DNA of 64,000 nucleotides from Lumbricus terrestris (Eukaryota; Annelida; Clitellata; Crassiclitellata; Lumbricidae). The stretch lies in NCBI GenBank assembly GCA_949752735.1, contig OX457053.1:7765543-7829542 (forward strand), read 5' to 3'. Below, in pieces: positions 33,439 through 46,365 of this stretch. The position numbers were made by a program, and so were the translations under genes. How positions within the stretch are numbered: the stretch's first letter is position 1; every line of letters begins with the position of its first letter. The notes below the pieces were generated by a model that was given only the letters and a program-made list of their open reading frames with translations, did not search any database and was not told the DNA's origin.

Positions 33439-34650
33439 CATTGAGAAAGCAAGAGAACATCAAACGCCACTGTATATAGCCTTCATAGACTATAAGAAAG
33501 CTTTCGACTCGGTGAAGCATAAGAAACTCTGGACAGTGCTAAAAGAAATGGGAGTGGACAGCCAAGTAGTTAATGTGTTTAAAAGCCTGTACGACAACCA
33601 GCAGGCAGCGGTCCGCATAGACAAGGAAATCACGGAATGGTTCAGGATTGGAAAGGGGGTGAGGCAGGGCTGCCTGATATCACCACTGTCATTTAACGGG
33701 TACTCAGAGAAGGTGATGAGAGAGTCTGCGGATATACTTAGCTGGATCGGAGTAGGCCTAACGGTAATCGTAATCGTAATCGTAAACTCGAAATTTCTAA
33801 AGCGCCACTCGAAAGCCAAGCGCGGGGCACCAGCTTATTCACGAGCGCTGGTAAGCGGACGGACAATAAACAACTTGCGATACGCGGATGATATCGTACT
33901 CGTCGCTACATCAAAAGAAGCACTCCAACAACTAATGGACAGAGTGAATGAAACATCTAAGAAATATGGGCTGGAAATAAATAGTAAGAAAACAAAAGTG
34001 ATGGTGGTGAGCAGAAATCGAGAGAGGATAGTGATCACATGTAGTGGAGGAATCTTGGAGCAAGTGGAGTCGTTCCGTTACCTAGGCGTCATAGTGGAGG
34101 AGAGTGGAGATGAAGGCAAGGAGATAAGAGCCAGACTGGGGATGGCGCGAACGGCCATGGGGTCTTTGAGTATACGCTGTGGAAGGACAGAACCATTGGA
34201 ACAGGGCTGAAGCTAAGGCTTATGGGGTCACTGGTGTGGCCGGTGGCACTCTGCGGCTGTGAAACTTGGACGCTAAGGGAGGAAGACAAAAGAAGAATAT
34301 CAGCGTTTGAGATGACAACATATAGAAAGATGCTGAGAGTCAGCTGGAAGGAGTTTAGAACAAACGAATCAATAGTGGAAGAGCTGCAACCGGAACGGCG
34401 CCTGCTGGAGGTGGTGAAAGGAAGGAAGCTGAACTACTTCGGACACATGATTAGAGCAGACAAGGTCGGCATTCATATGTCAGGGCTATCTAGACGGAAA
34501 ACGGGCCCGGGGAAGGCCGAGGAGAAGATGGATGGATGACGTGGAGGAATGGACGGGGATGGTGATGGCGGACTGTGTGAGGACTGCGAGGAACAGAGAG
34601 CAATGGAGGAAGATGGCGTCGTCGACGCTGATCCCCGATCCTCAGCAATG
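33439..34650 (+). pseudogene. LINE reverse transcriptase, truncated and frame-broken
   Basis: The frame starts inside the RT domain: IAFIDYKKAFDSVKHKKLW, then GVRQGCLISPL, then after an interruption NLRYADDIVLVA (the YADD catalytic motif), GLEINSKKTK and FRYLGVI. A 3'-end fragment of another LINE (33765-33846, with CGTAATCGTAATC) is inserted between the GVRQG and YADD parts. The frame then shifts near 34210. The downstream part reads VALCGCETWTLREEDK, KMLRVSWKE, KLNYFGHMIR and continues to about 34650, the same C-terminal region as the relic at 7-399. The missing 5' half, the nested insertion and the frameshift make it inactive. Confidence 0.9.
33765..33846 (-). mobile_element. 3'-end fragment of a LINE with an ATTACG tail, nested in the RT relic
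   Basis: On the plus strand the insert reads (CGTAAT)n, then CTCGAAATTTCTAAAGCGCC, then AAGCGCGGGGCACCAGC, then TTATTCACGAGCGCT. The same unit occurs at 38155, 50734 and 52546. Read on the minus strand it ends in GATTACG steps, a typical LINE 3' microsatellite tail, so these are extremely 5'-truncated copies. Confidence 0.75.
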
Positions 34651-34974
34651 AGGATGGTCACGACGACGACGACGATTAATGAACAGATTGCAAGGCTCAC
34701 TCAATGCAATAACTGACAAGCCACTCCGTGTATGCATGGTTAGCATTTCTGTTGTTTCCGATCGGTGAATTTCGATAATTTCGAATCGAAATGTCTCGCC
34801 ATTAATATCATTTTTCGAGTCGAATGTTTCCATGTCAGCAGTTAGACTCAAGAGACAATCGGATCAAGATGACGTCACGTCATAGGAGCAAAATGCAAGA
34901 TGACGTCTTTGTACAATTGCGTCATTAGTCGGCCATAGGGCCTTCCAACGAGGCAATAGAAAAACTGGATCTAT

Positions 34975-35033
34975 GCCAAGGATTCTATAATTAGTCCTTG
35001 GCGTCGCCAAGGACTAATTATAGAATCCTTGGC
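34975..35033. repeat. 59-bp near-perfect palindrome
   Basis: Each arm is 29 bases with a single central T (35004). The left arm starts GCCAAGGATTCTATAATT and the right arm ends AATTATAGAATCCTTGGC. Within each arm CCAAGG and CCTTGG also pair, so smaller hairpins can form. It lies about 330 bp upstream of the FAH start codon. Confidence 0.95.
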
Positions 35034-35363
35034 CTACGCGGCTACGCAGATTTTAATAAGTAATTTACTGTCTATGAAACGCATTGACTGAATTCCTTTC
35101 AATGTAAAAGAGATCCGTTCCTTTATATTTATAAGTTTACATAACCTGAATGAATTTGTTGGCTAAATAAATAGACTAATTCCAATTATTATCACTTTTG
35201 TGGATTATTTTTCATAGGCAAAATGTCAAAAAATGCGCTACAAACATTTAAATGCGCTACAAACATTCTTCGATGTCGGTCAAAGGTCATTGGTTTCAGA
35301 GTTCACCGTGAGCATATGGCGAGTGCGCGATTACAAAAATAAAATCTAAAGGAAGACTTGAAA
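35034..35363 (+). promoter_or_regulatory. Presumed promoter and 5' UTR region of FAH
   Basis: This is the only sequence between the palindrome and the FAH start codon. It contains a tandem of AAATGCGCTACAAACATT (about 35231-35265, two copies). No TATA box or other defined motif could be assigned, so the call rests on position alone. Confidence 0.35.
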
Positions 35364-38300
35364 ATGTCGACGTTTATTGAAGTCAGCGCCGACAGTCATT
35401 TTACAATTCACAATCTTCCGTATGGAATCTTTTCAACGCCTGAAAATGTAAGACAGTCGCTAGAATTATTTTAATCGAATCCATTAAATGCCAATTTGGC
35501 TAGAAACCAGAACACGATGATGGCATGAGAGGCTCCCACAAACTCGTCCATAAACTCGACGGAGAGCGCTATATAAATCATTGTAATGAGAATGTGAATG
35601 TTCGCATCTGACAGTGCCAGTCCTAATCCTGAGTAAAGGTGGAGGGCGACACTGTCAGACTGATAATCTTTGTTATAACACAGCGTCGTTAAATGGCAAC
35701 AAGCCTGAATGAATACTAGGCTAATTAGGTTTAATAAATTAATTAACTAATTAGGTTTTCAGTCACTCGAGATAATTATGTACCCGCTTTATTCGTATTT
35801 CTTTGATTTTGCCGCAGTAAATACATTATGTGCTTTATTTACAAACTAATTGTTACGTCTGGAAAACACGAAATAGACCATAGGAGGCGTTGGGGTAGCT
35901 GAATTTGAGAAATTATTTACGTGATTTGCTTGAAGATTAAAGCCAATCTTTAAGTGTTTTGGTAAAGCGAGGTTGAAGATGTGTCGACAAATTATTTTAC
36001 AGTTTTTGTTTTGCTCCTTCAGCCGAAGCATCGACCGGGCGTAGCGATTGGAGACAAGATTCTAGACTTGAGCGTGATCAGCCATCTGTTCAACGGACCT
36101 CTGCTGTCCTCGAAAATCGATGTCTTCCACAAGGTAACCAATTACCAAAATAACCAAAAAATAACCTTGGCGGTCCTCTGCAAATAAACCATTTTCCATA
36201 GTTGGATGTCTTCCAAAAGTTGACAATTATCCATTGCTGAATGTCGTAACTATTTTCCCTAGTTGAATGTCGTCCAAAATGTAACCGTATACCCCTTTTG
36301 CATGTCGTCCAAAAGGTAACCATTAGCTAAATGTCTTTCAAAAAAGGTAACTATTTACTTTAGTTGAATATCGTCCAAAATGGTAACCATTTACCTTCTT
36401 TGAATGTCCTCCCATTTACCCTGGTTGAATGTCTTAGAAAAAGTTACCAAAAAATGTTGGGTGAATTATTCTATCTTCAATACATCAGATGAGTTGCTTT
36501 AGCATTTGTGTACAGCATAGTATTTTTATGATGCTGCATTGTTGAAAGGGCACCAGTGATTGCTTGATGCATTTCCATTAGATCGTGTTACTTAATGCCT
36601 GCATAATAATAGCACATGATCAGGGTGTAGTCAGTCCTTAGAAAGTGGGGTGGTTACAAGAGTGGCGGGTTCCAAGGCATTTACATTTTCAACAAGCTTT
36701 GCTTGACCCCCATACCCAAATGAAAACTCAACGGTTTTGAACAAATTGTGCAGGTCATATTTTTCAGAGTTAGGTGGTTCAGAACATCCCAAACCACACC
36801 GGGGTGACGCCACTATGCATGATCAAAATTACTGACTGAATGAGTGTGTTTTATTATTACTTCTATTTACAGGATGTCCTGAATGACTTCATGTCTTTGG
36901 GATACGGAGCCTGGAGGGAAGCAAGGAGTCGGCTACAGCAACTGCTCAGTCCTCAGTGCAACGACCTTAAAGGCAATGCAGAACTCATGTTGAGGTATGG
37001 TCGTTAGAATTTACCTATGCACCACTCTTTTTCACCGCAACCTTCTTCCTGTTTTAGGTAGAGTAAGCTTATTCCACAGAAGCATCTACTCGTATTTTCC
37101 TGTGCATCTCTCTCTTTCACTTCAATCTCATTTTTACGTAGACTACTCCACAGTAGCATGTACTTGTCGTAAAAATATATTTAATAAAAGGCTCAGGTTC
37201 ATGTAAAAAGTTATCGGTTACCTTATGCTAAGCTTACTTAAAAATGAGTTGTACTTTTTGTCATCTTTACTTAAATTTGTGTATTTTTTTAGCATTTGTC
37301 TGAAGTTGCCTTTTATTTGCTGGTTACTTGAAGCCATTTTGTAGTCATTTTGGCTGTTGCTTAGTAACGCACTTAATGTTTTGTTTACTTTTTATTTAGA
37401 GCCTTTTTCCCAATGAATTCCGCAACCCTTCACTTGCCCGCTAACATCGGTGAGTTTAATAAGAATGACTAGATGATTCTCTGTTTGTAGTCTAATCTTT
37501 ATTCAAAGAATGATTGAAACTTGCCTATTTGAACAAGCGATTTAATCTTGAAATGAGGAACAATTCAGTGTTTTATTCATATATAAAATCTTTCCTCGTG
37601 AAGCACTACTAGACATCCAGTTCATTGAAAGCAATGCAGTCTTTTAGAATTTTTATGTTAAGCTCACAGAAGAACCAGAAAATTCACCAGACGTACTGCT
37701 TTCACTGCGAAGATGTAAGCCTTTGAAATATAGTGGTTATGGTTTATACATTGGATCTTACATTGCTCTCTCTCGCTAAGGTTTGTCGCTATTGTGTGAA
37801 CTTGGCTGTTGATTATGGGAATATTTCGTTGCCTGGAAGGCTTATGGACGTATTTAGAGAGAAGCTTATGAGTTCAAACCCCAAAACAATTTCCAAATTT
37901 TTTCACAAATTCCGTTATTTTGCGACCCCATTCGTTCGAAGCCCCCGAACTAGAAAATCGCTTCGGAAATTTTTTCGTGGCTACGCCCAACGGAAAGGTT
38001 ATTATGTTACTTTACTGCCCTGTTTGCACATAACACATAACATGACAAATAACTCATGCTATCACATGATCATGCTCATGTAATCTTTAGATACCATGAC
38101 CATTGAGTCTGAGGACTGAATGCAAAGAGATGAGAGATATCGTAGATGTACCATCGTAATCGTAATCTCCTAATTTCTAAAGCGCCACTGGAAAGCCAAG
38201 CGCGGGGCACCGGCTTATTCACGAGCGCTGCGTTGAGTTAGAAGGGTTGTCCGTGAGAGTAGTCCGTGGTGATCCGGGTCGAGTTACCATTGTATCTGTA

Positions 38301-41300
38301 TCCACGCATATGATGGTTTACACTGATGTGTCGTAATTGTCTTTTAAAGGTGACTACACGGACTTCTATTCGTCGCTCCATCACGCCACGAACGTGGGAA
38401 TCATGTTTCGTGGAAAAGACAATGCGCTGATGCCGAACTGGTTAGCATGGTTTCAAGTCTGGTTTCAATTGTAATCATGTGAATTCTTTGTCCCGTTAGG
38501 AAGTCAGGATCATCTCTGGCACCACTCTTGGACAGACTCTGCCCTCGTAATAACATCAAGATTTTTGTTATTATTATTACAAGCAAGAATATCCAATTAA
38601 AACCTTGGTTTATTGACAATGACCTTTTGCAGTGACTTTGTGGTGTATGTTTTTGGTGCTGTCTTCCTATTTCAGGAAGCATCTTCCAGTCGGATACCAT
38701 GGAAGAGCTTCGTCGGTTGTTGTATCCGGAACCCCAATTAGACGCCCATCGGGACAGATTGTTCCAGATGAAAGTTGGTATATCAGTTATTTGAATTCAG
38801 TTTTGTTGTTCATGTTTGGAGGGCTTGTTTTGTTGTTTCTTGTAAGCCTATATTTGTTTTGGTTCAGTTGAACACCAGTCATCATATTTATATTCGCATT
38901 TCTTCTCACACAGGGAGATAGTGCCAATAACAGAGAAAGAGTTCCAAACATATAAGAGAGAGTTCCAGATAGGGAGAGAATTCCAGATACAGTGGGGGAG
39001 ATAGAGATAGTTCCAAACTCATGAGAAGAGTTCCAGACAAATGGGAAAGAGTTCAACACAAAGGAGTTTCAGACATTGGAAAAGAGTTCTATTAATATAA
39101 GTGGGTTTTTCCATTCTGTTTTGTGCAGGTCAGCCTCCGATCTTTGGCGCTTCCAGGACGCTGGACATTGAGCTGGAAATGGCATTTTTTGTTGGTCAAG
39201 GCAACGACCTTGGACATCCGATTGCAGTGGACAAAGCTCATGAGCATATCTTTGGATTTGTTCTGATGAACGACTGGAGCGGTCAGTCACAGTTTTTTAA
39301 TTTATGACCGACATTAATTAGGACCAAACTTTATTAGGGTCACCATTAATTAGGAACGAAATTAATCAGGATCAACGTTTTACTAGTACTTAACACAATT
39401 ACTTACTTCCAATGTTAATTTTTCTAAATTAATTAGGACAAAATTAATTAGGGTTATCAACTTATCATTAATTAGGACCAAAATTAATTATGACTGCCAT
39501 CAATTAGTACCAATGTTAATTATGACCAACATTAAATAGGGCCAACATTAATTAGGGCCAACATTAATTGGTACCAGAATTGACCACTGAGTCTATCTGG
39601 TGTGCATGAAATTGGTGCAGTGGTTAACCTGCTGGACTGAGAGATCGGAGTTGAAATCTCAACCGGGATAGAATTGTGATCCCTCTCCATCTGTCTTCCC
39701 CCATCCAACTCCGCTATAATGAGTACACTGGAAAGATGAGATGCCAAGCGGGAGAGAGATATTACCGTTGTACGCTGAAGTTAGGAAAATGAAGTTGAAA
39801 AATTTCACATTCATAGACGCCAGCAATGATGATGTTCAGAATTATTAATATATCTGACTGTTACCTACCCCCTAACAAATATTCACTCAGCCTTCAATTC
39901 TACAGTTGGCTTTGGTAAAGTGAGAATTAGGACATGTTGTGCGTCTTGCATGGCTGCCAGACAGTTATCCATTCACACTAGTAGTCAAACTAGTTTCTCA
40001 GTTACAAATATTATTAATTATTGAAAAATTAAAAATTGATGTCAAATGTTTTGAATACTTAATTTTTAAATGCTTTTCAGTAATCACTACTGGACTTCAC
40101 TAAAATTTAGCGAAATAAATAGAGCAATAAGTCTTCTGTCATTTTTTTCTTTTAGCTCGTGACATTCAGAAATGGGAATACGTTCCACTTGGTCCATTCC
40201 TCGGAAAGAACTTTGGAACAACGATATCGCCGTGGATCGTTCCAACAGATGCCCTGATGCCATTTGTGGTTTCAAATATGAACCAGGTAAACACACATCA
40301 GAAGAGATATATTAACTGGTGATTGACATTGAAATTGTATACGACTTGCTCCCATCAGTTGGCTTCATTGGTAGTCTTTCATCATCTTCCTCTCACCTCA
40401 AATCCTGCCTTTTCTTTTGGGGTCGTTCTCATTGGGAGCCATTCTGATAGTCTCTTGTTGATAGAAGTGCCTTATAACTGGTCATAATACATTACAATAC
40501 ATTATGATCTGAAGGTGAGTATTTAAAAGAGTATGTATACCTACTGAGAGGAAGACAGAGGGTGATTGACACATGCACACACACACACAGATTGATTTAT
40601 TGTTTCTTTACCTTTGTGAAGACTCAACATTGTTTTGTTATCAGGATCCAGAGCCTTTGCCATATCTCCGTCACGTCGATCCTTTCAACTTCGACATTCA
40701 ACTGGAGGTGCTGCTTAAAGGTAATGACAATGAAACGTTCTGTAACAATCACTTTGCGCTACTGTGTGATATCTAACAATTAAGTCTATTATGATGCTTT
40801 GGTATGAGTTGATTCGATTGAGCTAAGTTTGTGTAAGAGGAAAATAAAAGAGCCGTTAAAGATTCTGAGTTTGTGACTTGACTTGGTTTTAAGTTGTTCT
40901 TGACTGCAAAAAATAATGCTCATTAGATTCGGTTTTTACCTTGGATGCTACTGGCTGAGGCCCAGACCTCGTGACTTTGTGCTGCCGCCAAAAGATGAAA
41001 TAAATTCATACCTTGGATCCTCTTTAATAGTCTGTCTAAGCAGAAATAAATCTAGTCAATAACACGAATTACAAACAGCTAGGTGGCTGGTTTCTCTTGA
41101 GTCTCCTGAAATCCGAATATTGTTATTATTATGCAATTAGTGATGGTCATCATTCTATGTTGCTGAGCGATTGTATGTGATGGAAGGGCTTGCTCAAGGT
41201 CCCTATGCAGTAAATTCCTATACTGTCCCACAATTGGCAATCCTATTCCAAAATAAGCCAATTTCTTAAAATTGTGTTCTTTTAAACTGAACTCATTCTT

Positions 41301-44300
41301 TAGCTACCTTGTTTTTCTTTGATTAGGAAAGCCAGTTATCAGAATCAGCGGCGCCCGCAGGATTTTTTTCTTGTATGCACAGAAATTTTCGATGGAGGGG
41401 CGAACAGGGAAAATTTTTCGTTAGGCCGCCGAAAAAACTGATCAACCTAGAATTTCCCCAAAACATACCTTTTCTATCCGCCGAAAAAACTGATGACTTT
41501 TTTTTTTTTAGTCATCAACCTAGAATTTCCTAAAAACATACCTTTTGGGTCATCGCGCTGTACGCACTTACCTATGTGCGTACGTCTGCGGGCGCCGCTG
41601 CTGTACGCACTTGCGTAAGTGCGTACGCCTGCGGGCGCCCCTGATCAGAATATAAACAGCTTGTTCATTAACTTGAAAGACTTTGCATGCTGCCATTCTT
41701 ATTTTTGAACAGGTGATGATTTGCCTCAGCCTGCCACCATTTCAAAGAGCAACTACAAGGTAATAAATTCCAACATGCTACACGCACTCGCATTTGACTT
41801 TGCTACATGCAATTACATGCAATTCAATCAATCAATTTCAAATCAATTTATTGCGCCAAGAAGTATACAAGATATAATATCACATCAAGCTAAACATGAA
41901 ATATCTTGGTCACAACAGGGAACCCAAAAGGGATTTGCAGAGTCCCGTTGGTTAGGGCCGCCTATGTTCATTTTCTGATGCTAGATGGTTGACAGGTGAC
42001 TACAATAAGCGTGATGTCTACAGAAATTTATATTGTATATTCCATTATTACACATCAAATCTTAACTAAGAAAACAAAAGTTCCTATTTTTAACATCACG
42101 ATACTACATGATATGCAATTCTATTCATTATGATACTACATAATATGCAATTAGTGTGATGCAGTTTATATGGCATTGTGCTACTTTCGAAAATGATTAA
42201 CACACACTGGTGTCTGTTTGAAATTTATTATTAAAATCCCATTCATGTCCTGAGTGGTTAAATTACTCACTCAGTTTGTCAATGTGTAGGGTTAGGTCTT
42301 TAGAATAGCACATGGATAGTGATAGAGACAGAATCATGTTGAAATAAATAAAGACTTTGCTAAGACTAGGTAGAAGTTTCAATTGTACTTTTCTGATTGT
42401 CTTCAACTATTTGTCTTCGTTCGTATGGTCTTTAGGGGTAATTTTCTCATGCTCTTTTACAGTTGCCTTTTGATGGTCTCTAGTGTGCAGTAGTTTTCTC
42501 GTGGTCTTCCACAGCAGTTTCTGATGGTCTTAAATGTGTTCTGTTCTGTTTAGTACCTTTACTGGACAGCCAAGCAGCAATTGGCACATCACTCCATTAG
42601 TGGTTGCAACTTGAGACCTGGAGACCTTCTCGCTTCCGGTACTATAAGCGGACCCGTAAGTATATAACAGACTAGAAGCTTACCAATTTGTCTGATATAG
42701 CTGGCCATACTTTAGATTGCAAAGGCGATTTCTAACTATCAAGATGCTTACATATAAAGCTGAAATAAATTATTTAGGTTTTGACACTGCCTGCCTGTTG
42801 AGTGAAAGTGACCTGCTTCTGCTTATCACTTCCTTTGATGCAATTCTAATGACGTGATGTATATTGTATTTAATTGAAAAATCGGAATTTAGGAGTGATA
42901 ATTTCTTAACATATCTTCTCAGTATAAACTGCGATATGTATGGATGAGTTGGTAAACATTCTGCATGATCAGCCAATGCTTGGCTCTTGCTGTTCTCCAA
43001 TAAGAATGGTACTGAAATTTAGCCTTGTTACAAGCCAAGTACTATCACAAACAGGCTACTGTGATTGTACTATACTGTATCTATAAATTTATATATCGCC
43101 TCTAGCAGTGCACACCAATAAAATGCCACACAGTCTGATGTAAATTTGATTAAATGCAAAAAAATTTATGTATGCAAATCTTGTGTGCATATAGACAAGG
43201 CTTGATTAGACGCAAATCTTTACATTGTTGTTGCCGCTGAATAACTTTATGGTAGTTGTACGATAATTTCTCAAGTATCCATGTTATTGTTTCTAGGGGT
43301 CACTCCACTCTGTTCCTTAAGACCCTAAAAACTGTTTTATTTAGCCGTGGTTGGGCCGGGAGCGCTTCTGAGTAGCCTACCTTGAAGAGGCGCTATATAA
43401 ATTTCTGAAATAAATAAATAAATGATAAATAAATATTTTCAGACACCGGACTCGTACGGAAGCATGCTGGAGCTGTGCTGGAAGGGAACGAAGACAATTG
43501 ATCTGGGAGGTGGAGTCACGCGGAAGTTTCTGCGGGACGGAGATGTAGTCATTCTCACAGGTACAGCCTCAGTTCAGCTGTTGAACAGACCTTGTATTTA
43601 AATAACACTGATAATCTTCATTTAATTTCACACTGACACAACATACTATGATTACAATTCATAAAATGAACATATGATCACAAGTTATTGCAGGAGTCGA
43701 ATTTAGCTGTTGGCAGCCATGCAGGGCGCTCATCACGTCCTATTGCTCCGTTTACCAACGCCATCTGCTGAATGGAAGATTGAGTGGACCTTTGGGGGAG
43801 GGTTACCTGGTCATTTGGTGCCTTCAGCTCTTAGAGCTCTGTCGACATTCTTGATGTATCCTCTCGGAGGAGGGTAGCGGGAAGCAATTCTGCATCTGTG
43901 TGCTCCTTGGCGCCAGAGTGTTTACCATCACCCTAAACCGTACGCCCCCTCCCAGTGCTAGTGAGAGTGGATGGCCAGTCCACTCCCTTGCTTTTTCATT
44001 TTCACAGAGAGCGTACTCATAGTTGATTTGGGTATGGTGCGGCAGGGGCTGGTCCAGTGGGGCCCTTCCCGCCATTTCCCCTCCTCATTTGGAAATGTCT
44101 TTATTTTTCACCAACAAAGCCCGTATACGAGGTCCATACAACTAAAAAAGGTCATCAACTATTTTGGCGGATAAAATGGTATCATTTTCTTGGAAATTGG
44201 AGACAAACGACAAAAAAAAGGTCATCAGATTTTTCTGCGACCAAGACGAAATTTTTTCCCTGTCCCCCGAGTCCCATGACCGAAAATTTTTGCCACCCCC

Positions 44301-44542
44301 ATTCGAAGATTTCTGTATTCGCCCTTGGTGTGTTGCACAGGTGTTGCAAAACTCTTTAAACAAATTTTTGCGCTGGTATAATATTATTGAACAGAAAATA
44401 TTTGCTTATAATAACAAATACATCTGATAATTATTATTGCTACAAACTTTTTGTGAATATTTCAGGAGTCTGTGAAAGGGACGGTATTCGTATTGGCTTT
44501 GGCGACTGCACTGGCAAGATCTTGCCAGCTAATCCTCTGTGA
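35364..44542 (+). CDS. FAH: Fumarylacetoacetase, 13 exons
   Basis: This enzyme is the last step of tyrosine breakdown, splitting fumarylacetoacetate into fumarate and acetoacetate in the cytosol. Exons: 35364-35447, 36023-36133, 36873-36994, 37400-37449, 38350-38440, 38676-38773, 39129-39281, 40156-40286, 40645-40720, 41713-41759, 42554-42655, 43443-43560 and 44466-44542. Every junction is GT-AG in matching phase. The product is 419 residues, the same length as the human enzyme. Active-site residues are all present with a one-residue offset from human: Asp127 and His134 (in [14 protein letters not shown]), Glu200 and Glu202 ([10 protein letters not shown]), Asp234 (MNDWS), Lys254 (LGPFLGK) and Glu365 (GSMLEL). 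The N-terminal SH3-like part starts [20 protein letters not shown]. The gene appears intact. Introns hold AT-rich tandem repeats, a hAT MITE and LINE tails. Confidence 0.98.
36150..36450. repeat. Degenerate tandem repeat in FAH intron 2
   Basis: About seven loosely matching units of 35-50 bp share TTGAATGTC, GTCCAAAA and GGTAACCATTTACC. Because GGTAAC also forms the exon 2 donor context, the repeat may have started from the exon edge: the first unit begins at the donor (36131-36140). Confidence 0.65.
38155..38232 (-). mobile_element. 3'-end fragment of the ATTACG-tailed LINE
   Basis: This has the same unit as at 33765: CGTAATCGTAATC, then TCTAAAGCGCCACTGGAAAG, then GCGCGGGGCACCGG, then TTATTCACGAGCGCT. 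It lies in FAH intron 4. Confidence 0.75.
39305..39590. repeat. ATTAATTAGG-type degenerate minisatellite in FAH intron 7
   Basis: About twelve loosely repeated units of ATTAATTAGGACCAA or variants run directly behind exon 7. Nothing is coding. Confidence 0.7.
40350..40505 (+). mobile_element. LINE 3'-end fragment in FAH intron 8
   Basis: A decayed frame with [20 protein letters not shown] resembles the last residues of L2/CR1-type reverse transcriptases (the SFKSRLKTHLF-like ending). It is followed by a 3' tail, GCCTTATAACTGGTCATAAT. Similar pieces are at 50520 (plus) and about 56440-56600 (minus). Confidence 0.6.
41346..41643. mobile_element. hAT-type MITE (CAGCGGCGCCCGCAGG family)
   Basis: Ends CAGCGGCGCCCGCAGG and CCTGCGGGCGCCCCTG are inverse with one mismatch and flanked by the perfect 8-bp duplication ATCAGAAT (41338-41345 and 41644-41651). 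The right end is partly duplicated (GCGGGCGCC occurs twice). The interior shares the TTTAGTCATCAACCTAGAAT phrase type with the 6433 family. It is in FAH intron 9, about 70 bp before exon 10. Confidence 0.9.
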
Positions 44543-45002
44543 TCTCGGATCTGGCATCTGCTGAAATGCAACAAAATGATCTTAATCGTTTATTGTTTAC
44601 ATATCAATATTAATTAACTTCTGTGATATTATGCGATAATTGAACTTGTAGTGCTATGCAAATACTCGCCTATACATTTGCATTCTTGTTTCTATGGTGC
44701 GTTATAACAAGTAGTCAGTAGACATTTTCAGTAAGCTTAGTTTCATGGACTGAGAGCAGTATTTTGTCTGATCTAGTGTTTTCGTATTATTACCAGACGA
44801 CCTAAAATTATGTGTAAATCAAAAATATTATTTTTGTGGATTGTCTTGAAATATTCTTCTGCGAGAACCGTTTCAGTTGATGTTGCAATGAAAACAGTTG
44901 TGATAAACAACCGAAATTAGTTTTGCATTTGTAAACAAAACTTTAACCATTAATTTAGGTTCGTCTTAATATGTGACAAGCTGTGAAGAATAAGCGACAT
45001 TG

Positions 45003-45202
45003 CAGGGCTTTTTTAACGTGCATTTGTACACAAAATGTGCAGTTCTAAATGAATTTGTGCAGTTGTAGAAGCAATTCTGTACAGTTAAAACTAGCAAAAA
45101 AGGTCATTTGTCCTCCGATTGGAAGCAATTTACCATGGATGATGGGAAAGGGAAGGAAGGAGTTACAAGTGCAGTTCTGAAAATTCCTTAAAAACAGCCC
45201 TG
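45003..45202. mobile_element. hAT-type MITE (CAGGGCTGTTTTTAAGG family)
   Basis: A 200-bp element has ends CAGGGCTTTTTTAACG and TTCCTTAAAAACAGCCCTG and is flanked by the perfect 8-bp duplication CGACATTG (44995-45002 and 45203-45210). It is an uninterrupted sister of the elements at 5991 and 6382. Confidence 0.92.
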
Positions 45203-45555
45203 CGACATTGCACTGAATATTGATTGAATTTGAACCCTGGGATTCATTATAGGTTCATCTAGACAATAGACGATCATCTTATTATGATGTCGATCTTATT
45301 TTCGTGTGCCAGCTTAGACCTACTTTGGCCTACTTAAAAATTTGAAGTTGTCGCACAACTTGTGAACAGGCAGATTTGATGCAGTAGGTACAATCTTTAT
45401 ACTGGACGCTGAGCTAGGCACAAACGCTGGGAGCTGCTGCTTATGCTAATACTGGTAGCCTATTTATACAATAGCCCTACTGTTACTTTTCTCGATATCT
45501 CGACGGCCAGGTTAGGTCGGTTCATGCTCATTGCTCAATCTAATAAACAGCTTAT

Positions 45556-46365
45556 TAGTAGAGCGGACTGGAACCAAAATGTGAAGGAATTGTTCACTTT
45601 GTGATACAAGCATGAAATTTGGTACACACTACGAAAATGTCATAAGAAAAAGATTTGGCTATACGGCCATCGCAGATTTGACCCCTGGCCCCAGTGGCAG
45701 CCATTTTTCAAAATGGCCGACCAGTTTACATATTTTAAATTATCTCAGCTTCCAGTGCACTTAGAATCGTCATCTTGGTGTCTAAACATACATAGTTAGA
45801 GGCAAGCATTCCCCCAGAGCCATTGTAGATGTTCCCCACGGCTTCAATGTCGGCCATTTTCCAAAATGGCCGACCAAAAACGAATATTTCAATATCTAAG
45901 CTTCCAGTACACTTAGAATCGTCATCTTGGTGTCTAAACATATATAGTTAGGGGCAAGCATTCCATCAGAGCCATTGCAAATGTTCCCCACGGCTTCAAT
46001 GGCGGCCATTTTCCAAAATGGCCGACCTAAAAAGGATATTTCGATATCTCAGCTTTCAGTGCACTTAGAATCGTCATCTTGGTGTCTAAACATATATAGT
46101 GAGGGGCAAGCATTCCATCAGAGCCATTGCAGCTGTTCCCCACGGCTTCAATGTCGGCCATTTTCCAAAATGGCCGACCAAAAACGAATATTTCAATATC
46201 TAAGCTTCCAGTACACTTAGAATCGTCATCTTGGTGTCTAAACATATATAGTTAGGGGCAAGCATTTCATCAGAGCCATTGCAGCTGTTCCCCACGGCCT
46301 CAATGGGGGCATTTTCCAAAATGGCGGACCTAAAAAATGACATTTCAATATCTCTGCCATCGGCA
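45556..46365. repeat. Left inverted end with four 152-bp units
   Basis: The unit anchor TTAGAATCGTCATCTTGGTG starts at 45761, 45913, 46065 and 46217, exactly 152 bp apart each time. Each unit also has GCCATTTTCCAAAATGGCCG, itself a palindrome. The outer part (45556-45745) is unique and pairs with the right end. Confidence 0.95.

Noticed and set aside
44100..44330. Another hAT MITE with ends CAAAGCCCGTATAC and GTATTCGCCCTTG
   Set aside because: The interior resembles the MITE family, but the 8-base flanks do not match, so the boundaries could not be supported.
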